From NCBI RefSeq assembly GCF_028618575.1, contig NZ_JAQITA010000002.1, forward strand, positions 62,001 through 126,000: a stretch of 64,000 nucleotides of DNA, in the 5' to 3' direction. Origin of the DNA: Bartonella sp. ML70XJBT.G (GTDB taxonomy: Bacteria; Pseudomonadota; Alphaproteobacteria; Rhizobiales; Rhizobiaceae). Both the position numbers and the translations under genes were made by a program. Below, one piece after another: positions 25,847 through 33,985 of the stretch; positions within the stretch are counted from its first letter, which is position 1, and every line of letters starts with the position of its first letter. The notes beneath the pieces were generated by a model that was not told where the DNA came from, did no database searches, and saw only the letters and a program-made list of their open reading frames with translations.

Positions 25847-26785
25847 ATGAACAAAACAGTAAGTTTGGATGCAATGATTGAGTTTCTGCAAGCGATGGCA
25901 GAAGTCAATCGTTTGCGTATTTTGGCGCTGTTGTGTCAAGAAGATTTAACAATTTCTGATCTTACTTTTATCTTGGGCCAGCCCCAATCGCATATCTTAC
26001 GGCATCTCCATTTATTACGTAAGGCGCGGTTGATGACATGCTATCAGAAGGGGGGGGAGAATTATTTTAAGTTTTGTCATCATGATTTAAGCAAAGACAT
26101 TGTGATGGCTGTTATTTCAGCGTTGCCAAAGCATGACGGAATATTAGCGCGTGATTTAGAATGTTTAGTGGAGGTCAGAAAACAGCGCCAAAGAGTGGGG
26201 AAAGAGCATTTTTTACGAAAACAAGCAGAGTGGAAAGCTTTACGGTTGTCCTATATTGCCGATCAGGTAGTGGAAAGTGCTTTACTTGAAATTATTGGCA
26301 ATAAACCATTTGAGACTATGCTCACTGTTGGTATGGAAACAGATGCTGTCTCAAAATTATTTTCAGATCTTTATAGGCATAATTTTGAAGTGAAGCTTGA
26401 AAGCAATGTTTTGCATCTTTCTGTTGGGGATAAAACTTTTGATGTGGTTTTTCTTCATTGGGCTCTTTATTTTCTTGATAACCCTGAGATGGCTTTTCAT
26501 CAGGTTGCACGTGTTTTGCGCCCTCATGGGCGTTTGTTGATTGTCGATTTTGTTGGAAAAAAAGTTTCTTCTTCACATGTTTGCCATTCCCATATGTACC
26601 GTGGATTCTCAGAAGCACAAATAGAACAGTGGCTTGAAAATGCAGGGCTTATTCTAGAACACAGGCTTTGTCTTGCTCCTATGCAAAATGAAAATAATGA
26701 CGGGCTTATGCCTACAGTTTGGCTTGCCCGTGATCCACGTTTACTCATAGATGATATCAGAGATAAAAGAGTAGATTTTGCATAA
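25847..26785 (+). CDS. ArsR-type regulator fused to SAM-dependent methyltransferase
   Basis: The N-terminal 90 residues are an ArsR winged helix: MAEVNRLRILALLCQEDLTI, then FILGQPQSHILRHLHLLRKA (recognition helix) and the wing YQKGGENYFKF. Residues about 130-300 form a class I methyltransferase: LLTVGMETDAVSKLF stands at the usual SAM motif but the glycine-rich ExGxGxG is degraded; FDVVFLHWALYFLDNPEMAF and LRPHGRLLIVDF are the later motifs. ATG 25847 has AAGGA 6 bases upstream; TTG 25844 is an alternative. In many rhizobia such fusions stand next to metF or metH and control methionine genes; none is in this window. Confidence 0.85.
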   Translation: MNKTVSLDAMIEFLQAMAEVNRLRILALLCQEDLTISDLTFILGQPQSHILRHLHLLRKARLMTCYQKGGENYFKFCHHDLSKDIVMAVISALPKHDGILARDLECLVEVRKQRQRVGKEHFLRKQAEWKALRLSYIADQVVESALLEIIGNKPFETMLTVGMETDAVSKLFSDLYRHNFEVKLESNVLHLSVGDKTFDVVFLHWALYFLDNPEMAFHQVARVLRPHGRLLIVDFVGKKVSSSHVCHSHMYRGFSEAQIEQWLENAGLILEHRLCLAPMQNENNDGLMPTVWLARDPRLLIDDIRDKRVDFA

Positions 26786-27135
26786 ATTACCTTTCTTTAA
26801 CGTGTTTTATTCTCTGTTTTTTAATAAAAGCAGGAAAGGTGGGGCTTTGGTAAGTTTTTTTAAGGGGTATCGTTTTTTGCACGGGATTTACTGGTATTTA
26901 AAGAGGTAAGTATGGGGGATAACTCAAGACACTCTGACAGAGATGAGGCTTTTTGAGGACGTCATTTTGTGTGTTGATACAGTACGTGATTGATTAATAT
27001 ATTGAATTTATAAGTGATGCTTCATTGTTTTACACCTTGAGTGAAAATTGTGAATATAGGGATGTTTTCTCGTTTCAAACCTTTTGATATACAGGTTAAA
27101 GAAAGCTTAGTCAGTCCCTCATAAGGGGGTAATGT

Positions 27136-27568
27136 ATGCGTGCAACTGTTAAAGAAAGTAGTAAGATATGCTTTTTGAAGCGTTATTTTAATGCAAAAGC
27201 AAATTCACTGTTGAGGGACGATAAGTGTAATAATGTTTCTGCTTTGTCGCTTCACTTTCTGGTGAGGTGCAGGTCTTAATAGGCCTTGTATTGTCTCTTT
27301 CACAAATAAAGCTAAAAAATGAGTTTGATAGCGAAGTAAAATATCTCTCTTTAGGTAAGTAGGTCAGTGAGCAGTATCATCAGGTCAATTTTTATGAGAG
27401 GTGTGATTCTATAAAACATGAGCAGTAAAAAGTTATTGGCTCATCCTCTTCATAAAGAAAAAATACAGCGATTTTCGGCTATAGAATGACTATTGCATCA
27501 TTTTGTAAGAGAGCAAATACAAGCAGCGGTGAAGAAACATATCTCTATTCATCATTGTCTTTTATGAT
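27136..27568 (+). pseudogene. probable decayed gene(s), family unknown
   Basis: An apparent start with a good ribosome site (AAGGGGGT) at 27136 and coherent amino-acid text spread over two frames with several in-frame stops suggest a dead gene: RATVKESSKICFLKRYFNAK, then LSLSQIKLKNEFDSEVKYLS, then KKLLAHPLHKEKIQRFSAIE. I recognise no family and cannot exclude two separate remnants. Confidence 0.3.
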
Positions 27569-27988
27569 AAGGCATGGGATTTTTTTAGTTGTAAAGTAAC
27601 TTTTAACCACTCTAGATAGCAATGGTGAGTGATTCGGTATAAATGATATTTGGAAGCTTCATTTTTGTACCATCTTAAAGGGCTAAAAAGTTTATATTTT
27701 GATTGTGGTGGTAAAGGCTATTGAGCAAGTGTTTGCTGTTTTAATAGGTTTTATCTGTGCCATAGGTAAAGTGCAAAAAAATCTGCTTACACTTTAAAAC
27801 TTTTTATAATCACGGAAATTTCTAAAAGATATTGAAAATTATAATGATTGTAGATTCTTATTTCATTCTTCTTGAAATAAAATTGCTTCAAATTGGATCA
27901 TTTCAAATGTTTTTTGCCTAATTTTTTTCATTTTTAAACGATTTATAATTTTTTTATGTTTTTTTGTATGGAAGGTGATAAGAATTTC

Positions 27989-28017
27989 TTGTTGTTTAAA
28001 ACATTTTATTCCATAGC
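27989..28017 (+). promoter_or_regulatory. predicted promoter of the small RNA
   Basis: TTGTTG (27989-27994) and CATAGC (28012-28017) are separated by 17 bases. The expected transcription start, six or seven bases further, falls at about 28023-28024, just before the first hairpin of the predicted RNA. Both boxes are imperfect. Confidence 0.4.
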
Positions 28018-28023
28018 AAGAAT

Positions 28024-28142
28024 ATTGCATCGGTCACTGAGTGGTTGATGCGAGAAGACGATCGGGGAACCTCCTCCCCCCCCCCCCGCGTGGATCCCCT
28101 TGATTGTCTTGCCTGGCTGAGGAAATCCTCAGCCAGGCTTTT
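28024..28142 (+). ncRNA. predicted three-hairpin small RNA with anti-Shine-Dalgarno loop
   Basis: About 119 bases fold into three consecutive hairpins. Hairpin 1: GCATCGGTCAC (28027-28037) with GTGGTTGATGC (28041-28051), loop TGA. Hairpin 2: GACGATCGGGGA (28057-28068) with TCCCC-TT-GATTGTC (28095-28108), 12 pairs and a two-base bulge, holding a 26-base loop that contains CCTCCTCCC and a run of 12 C (28076-28087). Hairpin 3: GCCTGGCTGAGG with CCTCAGCCAGGC (28111-28138), perfect, then TTTT. CCTCCTCCC complements the ribosome-binding sequence of mRNAs and is the known motif of alphaproteobacterial trans-acting RNAs such as the alpha-r14/NfeR1 and CcsR groups. Membership in one of these is inference. 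There is no ORF over it. Confidence 0.68.
28111..28142 (+). terminator. strong intrinsic terminator of the small RNA
   Basis: A perfect 12-base-pair GC-rich stem (28111-28122 with 28127-28138) with an AAAT loop is followed directly by TTTT. This is the clearest Rho-independent terminator in the window. Confidence 0.85.
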
Positions 28143-28337
28143 AAGGGAGTAGTATTGATGTTTTGTAGAATATAGAGGGGTAGTAGTGCTGTGTAGCGTT
28201 TGAGAGGGAGAAGTTAGAAATTGTTTAGCTGGTACTGTTCTTTTTATCGATAATAAGGAGCTTGTTTTTTCTTGAAAGCCAATAGATATGAGGGGGACGA
28301 TTTTGCTTTGTGTGTTATGATCTTTAGGTAAAAGATA

Positions 28338-28712
28338 ATGAGGTCTTGCGGAAATCGTATCGTTTTTATTTTTTTTGTGTTTTCGGTTTTTGTTGCCAGC
28401 CTTTTCGTTTCTCGGAATGTTACGGCTTATCGCTTTTTGTCCGATCGCTCTTTTTCTTCTTCTCAAGTTAATATCACAGAGGAACAGCTTTTAGAAAAAT
28501 TTGCAGTATCTTTTCCCGATGTTATTATGCAACTCTCTAAGCTGAAGCCGGAGCAACAAAAAAAACTGATTGAACAAGTGCGCCATGACATGATTGCTTT
28601 TGCTTCTGCAAGTGGTCAAAGCAGTGAACAGGCTCAGAAATTAGGTGGAATTGTTGCAGTTATTCTATCAAAAGCGATTTCTCATCCTTCCATTGTAGAT
28701 ACTTACTTTTAG
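28338..28712 (+). CDS. small exported hypothetical protein
   Basis: The 124-residue frame starts at ATG 28338. Residues about 8-28 (IVFIFFVFSVFVASLFV) form a signal peptide with likely cleavage after VTA near residue 30. The mature part is helical and soluble: FSSSQVNITEEQLLEKFAVS, DVIMQLSKLKPEQQKKLIEQ, then SASGQSSEQAQKLGGIVAVI. Gln- and Lys-rich helices suggest a small periplasmic helical protein. I do not recognise a family. An AGG lies about 13 bases upstream. It follows the small RNA by 195 bases, but the terminator between them argues for separate transcription. Confidence 0.62.
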   Translation: MRSCGNRIVFIFFVFSVFVASLFVSRNVTAYRFLSDRSFSSSQVNITEEQLLEKFAVSFPDVIMQLSKLKPEQQKKLIEQVRHDMIAFASASGQSSEQAQKLGGIVAVILSKAISHPSIVDTYF

Positions 28713-29549
28713 TCATTTCTTTCACATTATATATTTACAATTAACTTCATAAAGTTTTCTCACATTTTTTGTGTTTTTTGAAAAGCATGCGAACGTGTGG
28801 TCTGTTTGGTATGTTTCCTGAAGGTAGGGGTAAGTATTAGAGATAAACGGATTATAATATACGCTTGAGATATTGAGAGAGGGATAGACGTTATAAATTT
28901 TTATTCAGAGGATATTGAGATTCTTTGTGCTGTTTCTTTATAGAATAAAAAACAGAAAAAAATGATTACGAAGCTGTGTTATAGGCTCAAAAGTGGGTGT
29001 GTTGGTAGTACTCAGGTAAATTCCATTAGAATGATCGATTTTTCTTACTGGCTTTTTTAGCATAAGTTTTCTGCCGTGGGTGTTTAGCGGTTTGTAGGGC
29101 AAGTGGGTAACGGTTTTTCTCTCTCATGAAATATTTTGCAATATTAAGAGATGCTCAGTGAAAGATTTTTGTGCTGTGTCGCTTTTTGTAATGAGCAATT
29201 GATTTTAATGAAAGCTTTTAGAAATCTTTTATAAGAACAAGCAGCGGTATTTTAAATGCTGTTTTTTTATTAAAAGTAAGTCTTATGTTAGATGAATAAA
29301 AAAGGGTAATCTCTATCATATTTTTAGTATATTTAAATCTCTGATAGGGTTTCTTTGTATTTTTATATTTTATAAAATAAAGGAATATAGCTTATTTGTT
29401 AAGAGATTTTCTTTTATTAGGAAAAAATATCTTGAAATTGTCTTAATATTTTCATTTTCAAGCCGCTCTTTAGCTTTTTTTTTCTGTAAAGTACATCGGC
29501 AAAGTCATTATGGCTAGGATTTAAGAATGTCTTAATAAAGAGAAAGAAG
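28713..29549. other. AT-rich non-coding gap
   Basis: About 840 bases before the lytic transglycosylase gene. There are short open pieces (for example NFYSEDIEILCAVS near 28900) that do not join into a gene. From 29270 to 29480 it is very AT-rich and likely carries the promoter of the next gene. No structured element stands out. Confidence 0.4.
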
Positions 29550-30059
29550 ATGCAATTTTTGAAAGTCTTTTTAAATGCAGCATTTGCTGTATTTTTTGTA
29601 TTCGATGTCAGTTTTTCTCATACGGTCTTCAATGTTGCAGGATCAAGTGAAAACTCAGTGAATATTGCTCCTAAGATTTCTGTGCGTCCTTATGAGTCCC
29701 TTATTCAGAAATTTGCAAATAAGCATAATGTTCCTGTTAATTTGGCACATGCTGTTGTAAGAGTTGAAAGTAATTATAAGGCCCGTACAAAGGGGGCAGC
29801 TGGTGAAATAGGCTTGATGCAAATTAAACCTTCTACTGCGCGAGGGTTGGGTTTTAATGGTTCTGTACAAGATCTTTACGATCCTGCGACTAATCTTGAA
29901 TATGGGATGCGTTATTTGGCACGGGCATATAAACTCAGTGGTGGAAATACCTGTGGTACGATCTTGAAATATAATGCAGGTCATGGGGCAAAGAAAATGA
30001 ACGCCATTTCAGCAAAATATTGCTCAAAAGTAAAAACTTATCTGGCTTCATTAAAATAA
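29550..30059 (+). CDS. lytic transglycosylase, SLT domain
   Basis: The 169-residue exported protein has an N-terminal signal segment (about 3-25) and a single Slt70-type domain. Catalytic Glu73 is in AHAVVRVESNYKA, followed by the family motifs GEIGLMQIKPSTARGLGF, NLEYGMRYLARAY and ILKYNAGHG. It should cleave the MurNAc-GlcNAc bond in peptidoglycan and form anhydro-muropeptides. Small single-domain enzymes of this kind act in wall turnover or open gaps for secretion machines; no secretion genes are nearby. AAAGAGAAAG precedes the ATG. Confidence 0.9.
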   Translation: MQFLKVFLNAAFAVFFVFDVSFSHTVFNVAGSSENSVNIAPKISVRPYESLIQKFANKHNVPVNLAHAVVRVESNYKARTKGAAGEIGLMQIKPSTARGLGFNGSVQDLYDPATNLEYGMRYLARAYKLSGGNTCGTILKYNAGHGAKKMNAISAKYCSKVKTYLASLK

Positions 30060-30146
30060 AAAGAATCTTGAAAGTGATGCATTTGCTCTAAAATCTCTTG
30101 GAGATACTATTTTCACTTCATGAAAAATGTTTTATAAGTACCATGT

Positions 30147-30540
30147 CAGTCGGCTGGGCAGCCGCGCTTGTCTAATACTTAAAGGCGACAGGTGAGGAAA
30201 GTCCGGGCTCCACGGAAAAACGGTGCCGGGTAACACCCGGCGGGGGCGACCCTAGGGAAAGTGCCACAGAAAGTAAACCGCCTATTTTTATAGGTAAGGG
30301 TGAAAGGGTGGGGTAAGAGCCCACCGCGCATTCAGTAATGAATGTGGCAAGGTAAACCCCACCGGGAGCAAGACCAAATAGAAATGACGCGCAAGACTTA
30401 ACTTGCAGCTGGTTTCCAAGCGAGTCATTCGGGTAGGTTGCACGAGGCGGATGGTAACATCCGTCCCAGATGAATGGTTGCCATATAGAGTGTAAGCTTT
30501 ATGATACAGAACCCGGCTTATAGGCCGACTGATCTTTTTT
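30147..30540 (+). ncRNA. rnpB: RNase P RNA (type A)
   Basis: The RNA subunit of RNase P, which matures tRNA 5' ends. The conserved core is plain: GAGGAAAGTCCGGGCTCC near 30193, GGGTAACACCCGGCG near 30229, GTGCCACAGAAAGTAAACCG near 30261, GGTAAGGGTGAAAGGGTG near 30292, and the 3' core AGATGAATGGTTGCCA near 30469. The ends pair to form P1: CAGTCGG (30147-30153) with CCGACTG (30525-30531), and TTTTTT follows at 30535-30540 as terminator. The mature RNA should be about 385 bases. Confidence 0.95.
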
Positions 30541-30769
30541 GACTGAATGCGTTTTATCTCATTGATTATTGGACAAAATTTACGTGGTACGAAAACTTAT
30601 TCTGTCGCAATCCATGGGTGCTTTTAGAGTGTATACTTTAAAAAGAGCCTTTTAAAAAATCATAACATTTCTTTAAGTATAATGCGTTAGGATATGTGCT
30701 GGACTAACTTTGGCTTTATGTTCTTTCATTATGAAAGTTGAAGTTCTGGTTATTCTAATATCAGTTTCC

Positions 30770-31816
30770 ATGAAAGAGCTGTTTATTGTAAATAAGCATA
30801 AATCAAGACGGATTATTTTGACAAAACAAGGTCACAGAGCTGAACGCCATATTCCAGTGTTGTTACAGCCAGTTTTAGCTGGGCTTGCGCCATTGGATGG
30901 GGCAAGAGTGATTGATGGCACCTTTGGTGCTGGTGGTTATACGCGTGCTTTGTTAACTGCAGGTGCACAGGTTATTGCTCTTGATCGTGATCCTTATGCT
31001 ATTGCTGCAGGACAATCACTGGTTGATGAATTTTTTCCACGGCTTCATTTAGTGCAGATGGAATTTTCAAGGTTGGAGAATGTTGTTGAAGAGAAGGTGG
31101 ATGCTGTTATTTTGGATATTGGTGTTTCTTCAATGCAGCTTGATGAGGCTGAGAGAGGTTTTTCTTTTCAAAAAGATGGTCCATTAGATATGCGAATGGC
31201 TCAGACGGGTTTTACTGCTTGTGATGTTGTCAATCGTTTAAAAAGTAATGAATTAGCGCGCATTTTTAAAATATTAGGAGAAGAACGTTATGCGGGGCGA
31301 ATTGCACGAATGATTGAAAAACGTCGCTCTATCCAGCCTTTTTTGCGTACTGGTGACCTTGCCCATGCCATTGAAGCGTTGGTGGGGTGCAAAAGTGGAG
31401 AGCGCATTCATCCTGCAACACGTGTATTTCAGGCTCTTCGCATTTATGTGAACGATGAAATTGGTGAACTCGCGCGTGGTTTATTTGCTGCTGAACGCGT
31501 TTTGAAACCAGGAGGACGTTTGGGTGTTGTGAGTTTTCATTCTCTTGAAGATCGTATGGTCAAAAGATTTTTTTCTGCGCGTTCAGGAGAGAGGGTGAGA
31601 TCACGCTATCTTCCTGAAATAGAGACAGTTCCAGCAACATTTTTTCCTTTGTTTAAAGGTGTGATTACTGCAAGTGAAGAAGAGCTTCAAAAAAATCCTC
31701 GTTCACGTTCTGCAAAGTTGCGTATTGGTGTACGTACACAGGCGGAGAGTCTTGCAACTGACATGAAATTATTTGGTTTTGCAGAAATTGCCAGTTTTGA
31801 GGGTGGCAAGAAATGA
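30770..31816 (+). CDS. rsmH: 16S rRNA (cytosine-1402-N4) methyltransferase
   Basis: RsmH (MraW) methylates C1402 in the ribosomal decoding centre. The N-terminal [15 protein letters not shown] leads into the SAM-binding [13 protein letters not shown], then [27 protein letters not shown], the family-specific helical insert, and [20 protein letters not shown] near the end. Start choice is uncertain: TTG 30710, ATG 30731 and ATG 30770 are all in frame without a clear ribosome site; I take 30770 (348 residues), closest to family length. It is the first gene of the dcw cluster here; mraZ is absent. Its end overlaps ftsL by four bases. Confidence 0.93.
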   Translation: MKELFIVNKHKSRRIILTKQGHRAERHIPVLLQPVLAGLAPLDGARVIDGTFGAGGYTRALLTAGAQVIALDRDPYAIAAGQSLVDEFFPRLHLVQMEFSRLENVVEEKVDAVILDIGVSSMQLDEAERGFSFQKDGPLDMRMAQTGFTACDVVNRLKSNELARIFKILGEERYAGRIARMIEKRRSIQPFLRTGDLAHAIEALVGCKSGERIHPATRVFQALRIYVNDEIGELARGLFAAERVLKPGGRLGVVSFHSLEDRMVKRFFSARSGERVRSRYLPEIETVPATFFPLFKGVITASEEELQKNPRSRSAKLRIGVRTQAESLATDMKLFGFAEIASFEGGKK

Positions 31817-32217
31817 CAGTTTTTCGCACATTTGATATGATTTTAGTGATCATTATGATTTGTATGGCAGGTCTTACTTATAAGGTAAAATATGATGTCC
31901 AAAGGCGAATGAGCGAAATCCGCTATCTTGAACATGAAATTGCTGCAGCAAAAAATACGGTGAGTTTGTTGCGTGCTGAGTGGGCTGTAATGATAGAGCC
32001 TTCACGTATGGGAAAACTTGCAAAACGTTATCAAAAAGAGCTTGGTTTAGAGATTATACAGCCTCGCCAAATCGTAGAGTTTAAAGATATTCCAATGCGT
32101 GTACATGATCCCATTGAAGAAGTGATTAAACAAAATATTTTGGAGGAAAGGCGAGATATTTGGGCGAATAATCGGACTTCTGAGGCCAATAACGTTGTGC
32201 AAAAAGGCATGCGGTGA
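31813..32217 (+). CDS. ftsL: cell division protein FtsL
   Basis: A 134-residue bitopic membrane protein with one membrane segment (about 8-26, [15 protein letters not shown]), then a coiled coil ([20 protein letters not shown]) with heptads that pair with FtsB, and the common ...[17 protein letters not shown] end. FtsL with FtsB and FtsQ links early and late divisome proteins and activates FtsW/FtsI. Sequence similarity in this family is low, so assignment rests on topology plus position between rsmH and ftsI. ATGA overlap with rsmH and TGATG overlap with ftsI show translational coupling. The C-terminal 25 residues look disordered. Confidence 0.88.
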   Translation: MTVFRTFDMILVIIMICMAGLTYKVKYDVQRRMSEIRYLEHEIAAAKNTVSLLRAEWAVMIEPSRMGKLAKRYQKELGLEIIQPRQIVEFKDIPMRVHDPIEEVIKQNILEERRDIWANNRTSEANNVVQKGMR

Positions 32218-33962
32218 TGAAATTATATTTTCCATTCTCGCAAAAGAAAAAGCGCTTAAATAATCACCAGTTCAATCTTGATCGTTTTCCTGTTTATCGT
32301 TCGTATTCTGGTCGTCCACGCTTGCTTTTTTCTTTGTTCTGTTTTCTGACTTTGTATAGTATTATAGGGGCTTGTCTTATTTCTTATGGGCTTGAAGGTG
32401 GGCAGATTGAAGAAGCAAAAGGGCCAACGGCTGTTCAACCCACTGCTCGACCTGATATTGTGGATCGTAATAACCGTTTATTGGCAACGGATATTAAGAC
32501 TTATTCGCTTTTTGCTGAACCGCGACGTATTATTGATGTAGATGAAACCATTGAATTGCTCTCAACAGTTTTGCCCAATCTCAATTGGCAGGAGACTTAT
32601 AAACGTCTCAAAAAAAAGTCCAGCTTTTCTTGGATTCAGCGTGGATTAACGCCAATGCAAAAGACAAGGATTATGGCTCTTGGTATTCCAGGGATTGGTT
32701 TTCGTACGGAAATTCGTCGTTTTTATCCAAGTGGATCTATGGTTTCGCATATTCTCGGCATGGTGAATGTTGATAACCAAGGTATAGCGGGTATGGAAAA
32801 ATATATTGATGATGCTGGCTTGAGTGCTTTGCGTGCTGCTGGTCTTGCAACGGAAGAATCATTAAACCCAGTTCAACTTTCAATTGATGTGCGACTTCAG
32901 GCCATTGTGCATGATGAACTTGTTAAGGCCATGAAGCGTTATAAAGCGATTGCTGCAGGAGCTGTTATTTTAAATATCCACACAGGAGAAGTTTTGGCTT
33001 TGGCATCACTGCCAGATTTTGACCCTGGAAATCCTGCGGATGCTCTGAAAAGTGATCGTTTTAATAGAATGACAGCTGGGACTTTTGAAATGGGATCTAT
33101 TATTAAAAGTTTTACAACCGCAATGGCACTTGATTCAGGACTTTTTCATTTGAATAGTGTTATTGATGCTTCAAAGCCTATTCAAGCAAGTAAAAATTAC
33201 TTCATTCGTGATTTTCATGGAAAAAATCGTCCTTTAACAGTTTGGGAAGTTTTTATTTATTCCTCCAATATTGGTTCTGCTAAGGAGGCTTTGGCGGTAG
33301 GAATTGACGGACATCGTGATTTTTTGAAACGACTTGGTTTACTTGACCGATTGACAATAGAATTGCCTGAGGTTGCTCATCCTGTCGTGCCACATCATTG
33401 GAAGGATATCCATTCTATGACGATTTCTTTTGGGCATGGTATGGCAACAACGCCTTTGCAAACAGCTGTAGGTGCTGCTGCTCTTATGAATGATGGTTGG
33501 TGGATTGACCCTACTTTTTTAAAACGCACAAAAGAACAAGCTTTGCAACATGCGAAAAAGGTTTTACAGGTCAAAACGAGTCAAAATATGCGTTATCTCT
33601 ATAAATTAAATAGCAATATGGGTTCTGGACGTAATGCAAAAGTAGAAGGGTACCGCGTTGGTGGTAAAACAGGAACAGCTGAAAAAGTTGAAAATGGAAA
33701 ATATTCTAAAACAAAAAATTTTAATAGTTTCCTTTCTGCCTTTCCTATAGAAAATCCTTCTTATGTTGTTTTAACTATTATTGATGAGCCTCAACCTGAA
33801 GAGGGGCAGCGTTCAGCAACAGCAGCAATGAATGCAGGGCCAATGCTTGCTAATATCATCCGCCGTTCCGCAAGTTTTTTAGGAATAAAACCAGATTTCG
33901 AAAAAGAATACGAGCCTCTTTTGAGCACAAAGAACAATTCGAAATTTGTTAAGCAACGATAA
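32217..33962 (+). CDS. ftsI: peptidoglycan D,D-transpeptidase FtsI (PBP3)
   Basis: The septal transpeptidase that cross-links new wall at division. One membrane segment near 38-57 anchors it; the non-penicillin-binding region has RPDIVDRNNRLLAT. Catalytic motifs are intact: Ser294-x-x-Lys297 in FEMGSIIKSF, SSN at 349-351 in IYSSNIGSAKEA, KTG at 484-486 in VGGKTGTAEK. Length is 581 residues from ATG 32217, which overlaps the ftsL stop (TGATG); GTG 32214 is an alternative one codon earlier. The enzyme partner is FtsW, also in this cluster. Confidence 0.95.
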   Translation: MKLYFPFSQKKKRLNNHQFNLDRFPVYRSYSGRPRLLFSLFCFLTLYSIIGACLISYGLEGGQIEEAKGPTAVQPTARPDIVDRNNRLLATDIKTYSLFAEPRRIIDVDETIELLSTVLPNLNWQETYKRLKKKSSFSWIQRGLTPMQKTRIMALGIPGIGFRTEIRRFYPSGSMVSHILGMVNVDNQGIAGMEKYIDDAGLSALRAAGLATEESLNPVQLSIDVRLQAIVHDELVKAMKRYKAIAAGAVILNIHTGEVLALASLPDFDPGNPADALKSDRFNRMTAGTFEMGSIIKSFTTAMALDSGLFHLNSVIDASKPIQASKNYFIRDFHGKNRPLTVWEVFIYSSNIGSAKEALAVGIDGHRDFLKRLGLLDRLTIELPEVAHPVVPHHWKDIHSMTISFGHGMATTPLQTAVGAAALMNDGWWIDPTFLKRTKEQALQHAKKVLQVKTSQNMRYLYKLNSNMGSGRNAKVEGYRVGGKTGTAEKVENGKYSKTKNFNSFLSAFPIENPSYVVLTIIDEPQPEEGQRSATAAMNAGPMLANIIRRSASFLGIKPDFEKEYEPLLSTKNNSKFVKQR

Positions 33963-33985
33963 AATGAAGATAAAGGGACGTTATC

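Larger units (their letters stand above)
26786..28023. other. long gap with decayed plus-strand fragments
   Basis: About 1.24 kb without an intact gene. A 47-codon ORF from ATG 27136 follows AAGGGGGT and shifts frame near 27250, continuing as GEVQVLIGLVLSLSQIKLKN with stops at about 27360 and 27425. A second piece from 27419 (MSSKKLLAHPLHKEKIQRF) runs through a TGA into LLHHFVREQIQAAVKKHIS. These look like one or more dead genes of unknown family. The right end, from about 27780, is AT-rich and leads into the small-RNA promoter. Confidence 0.4.
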
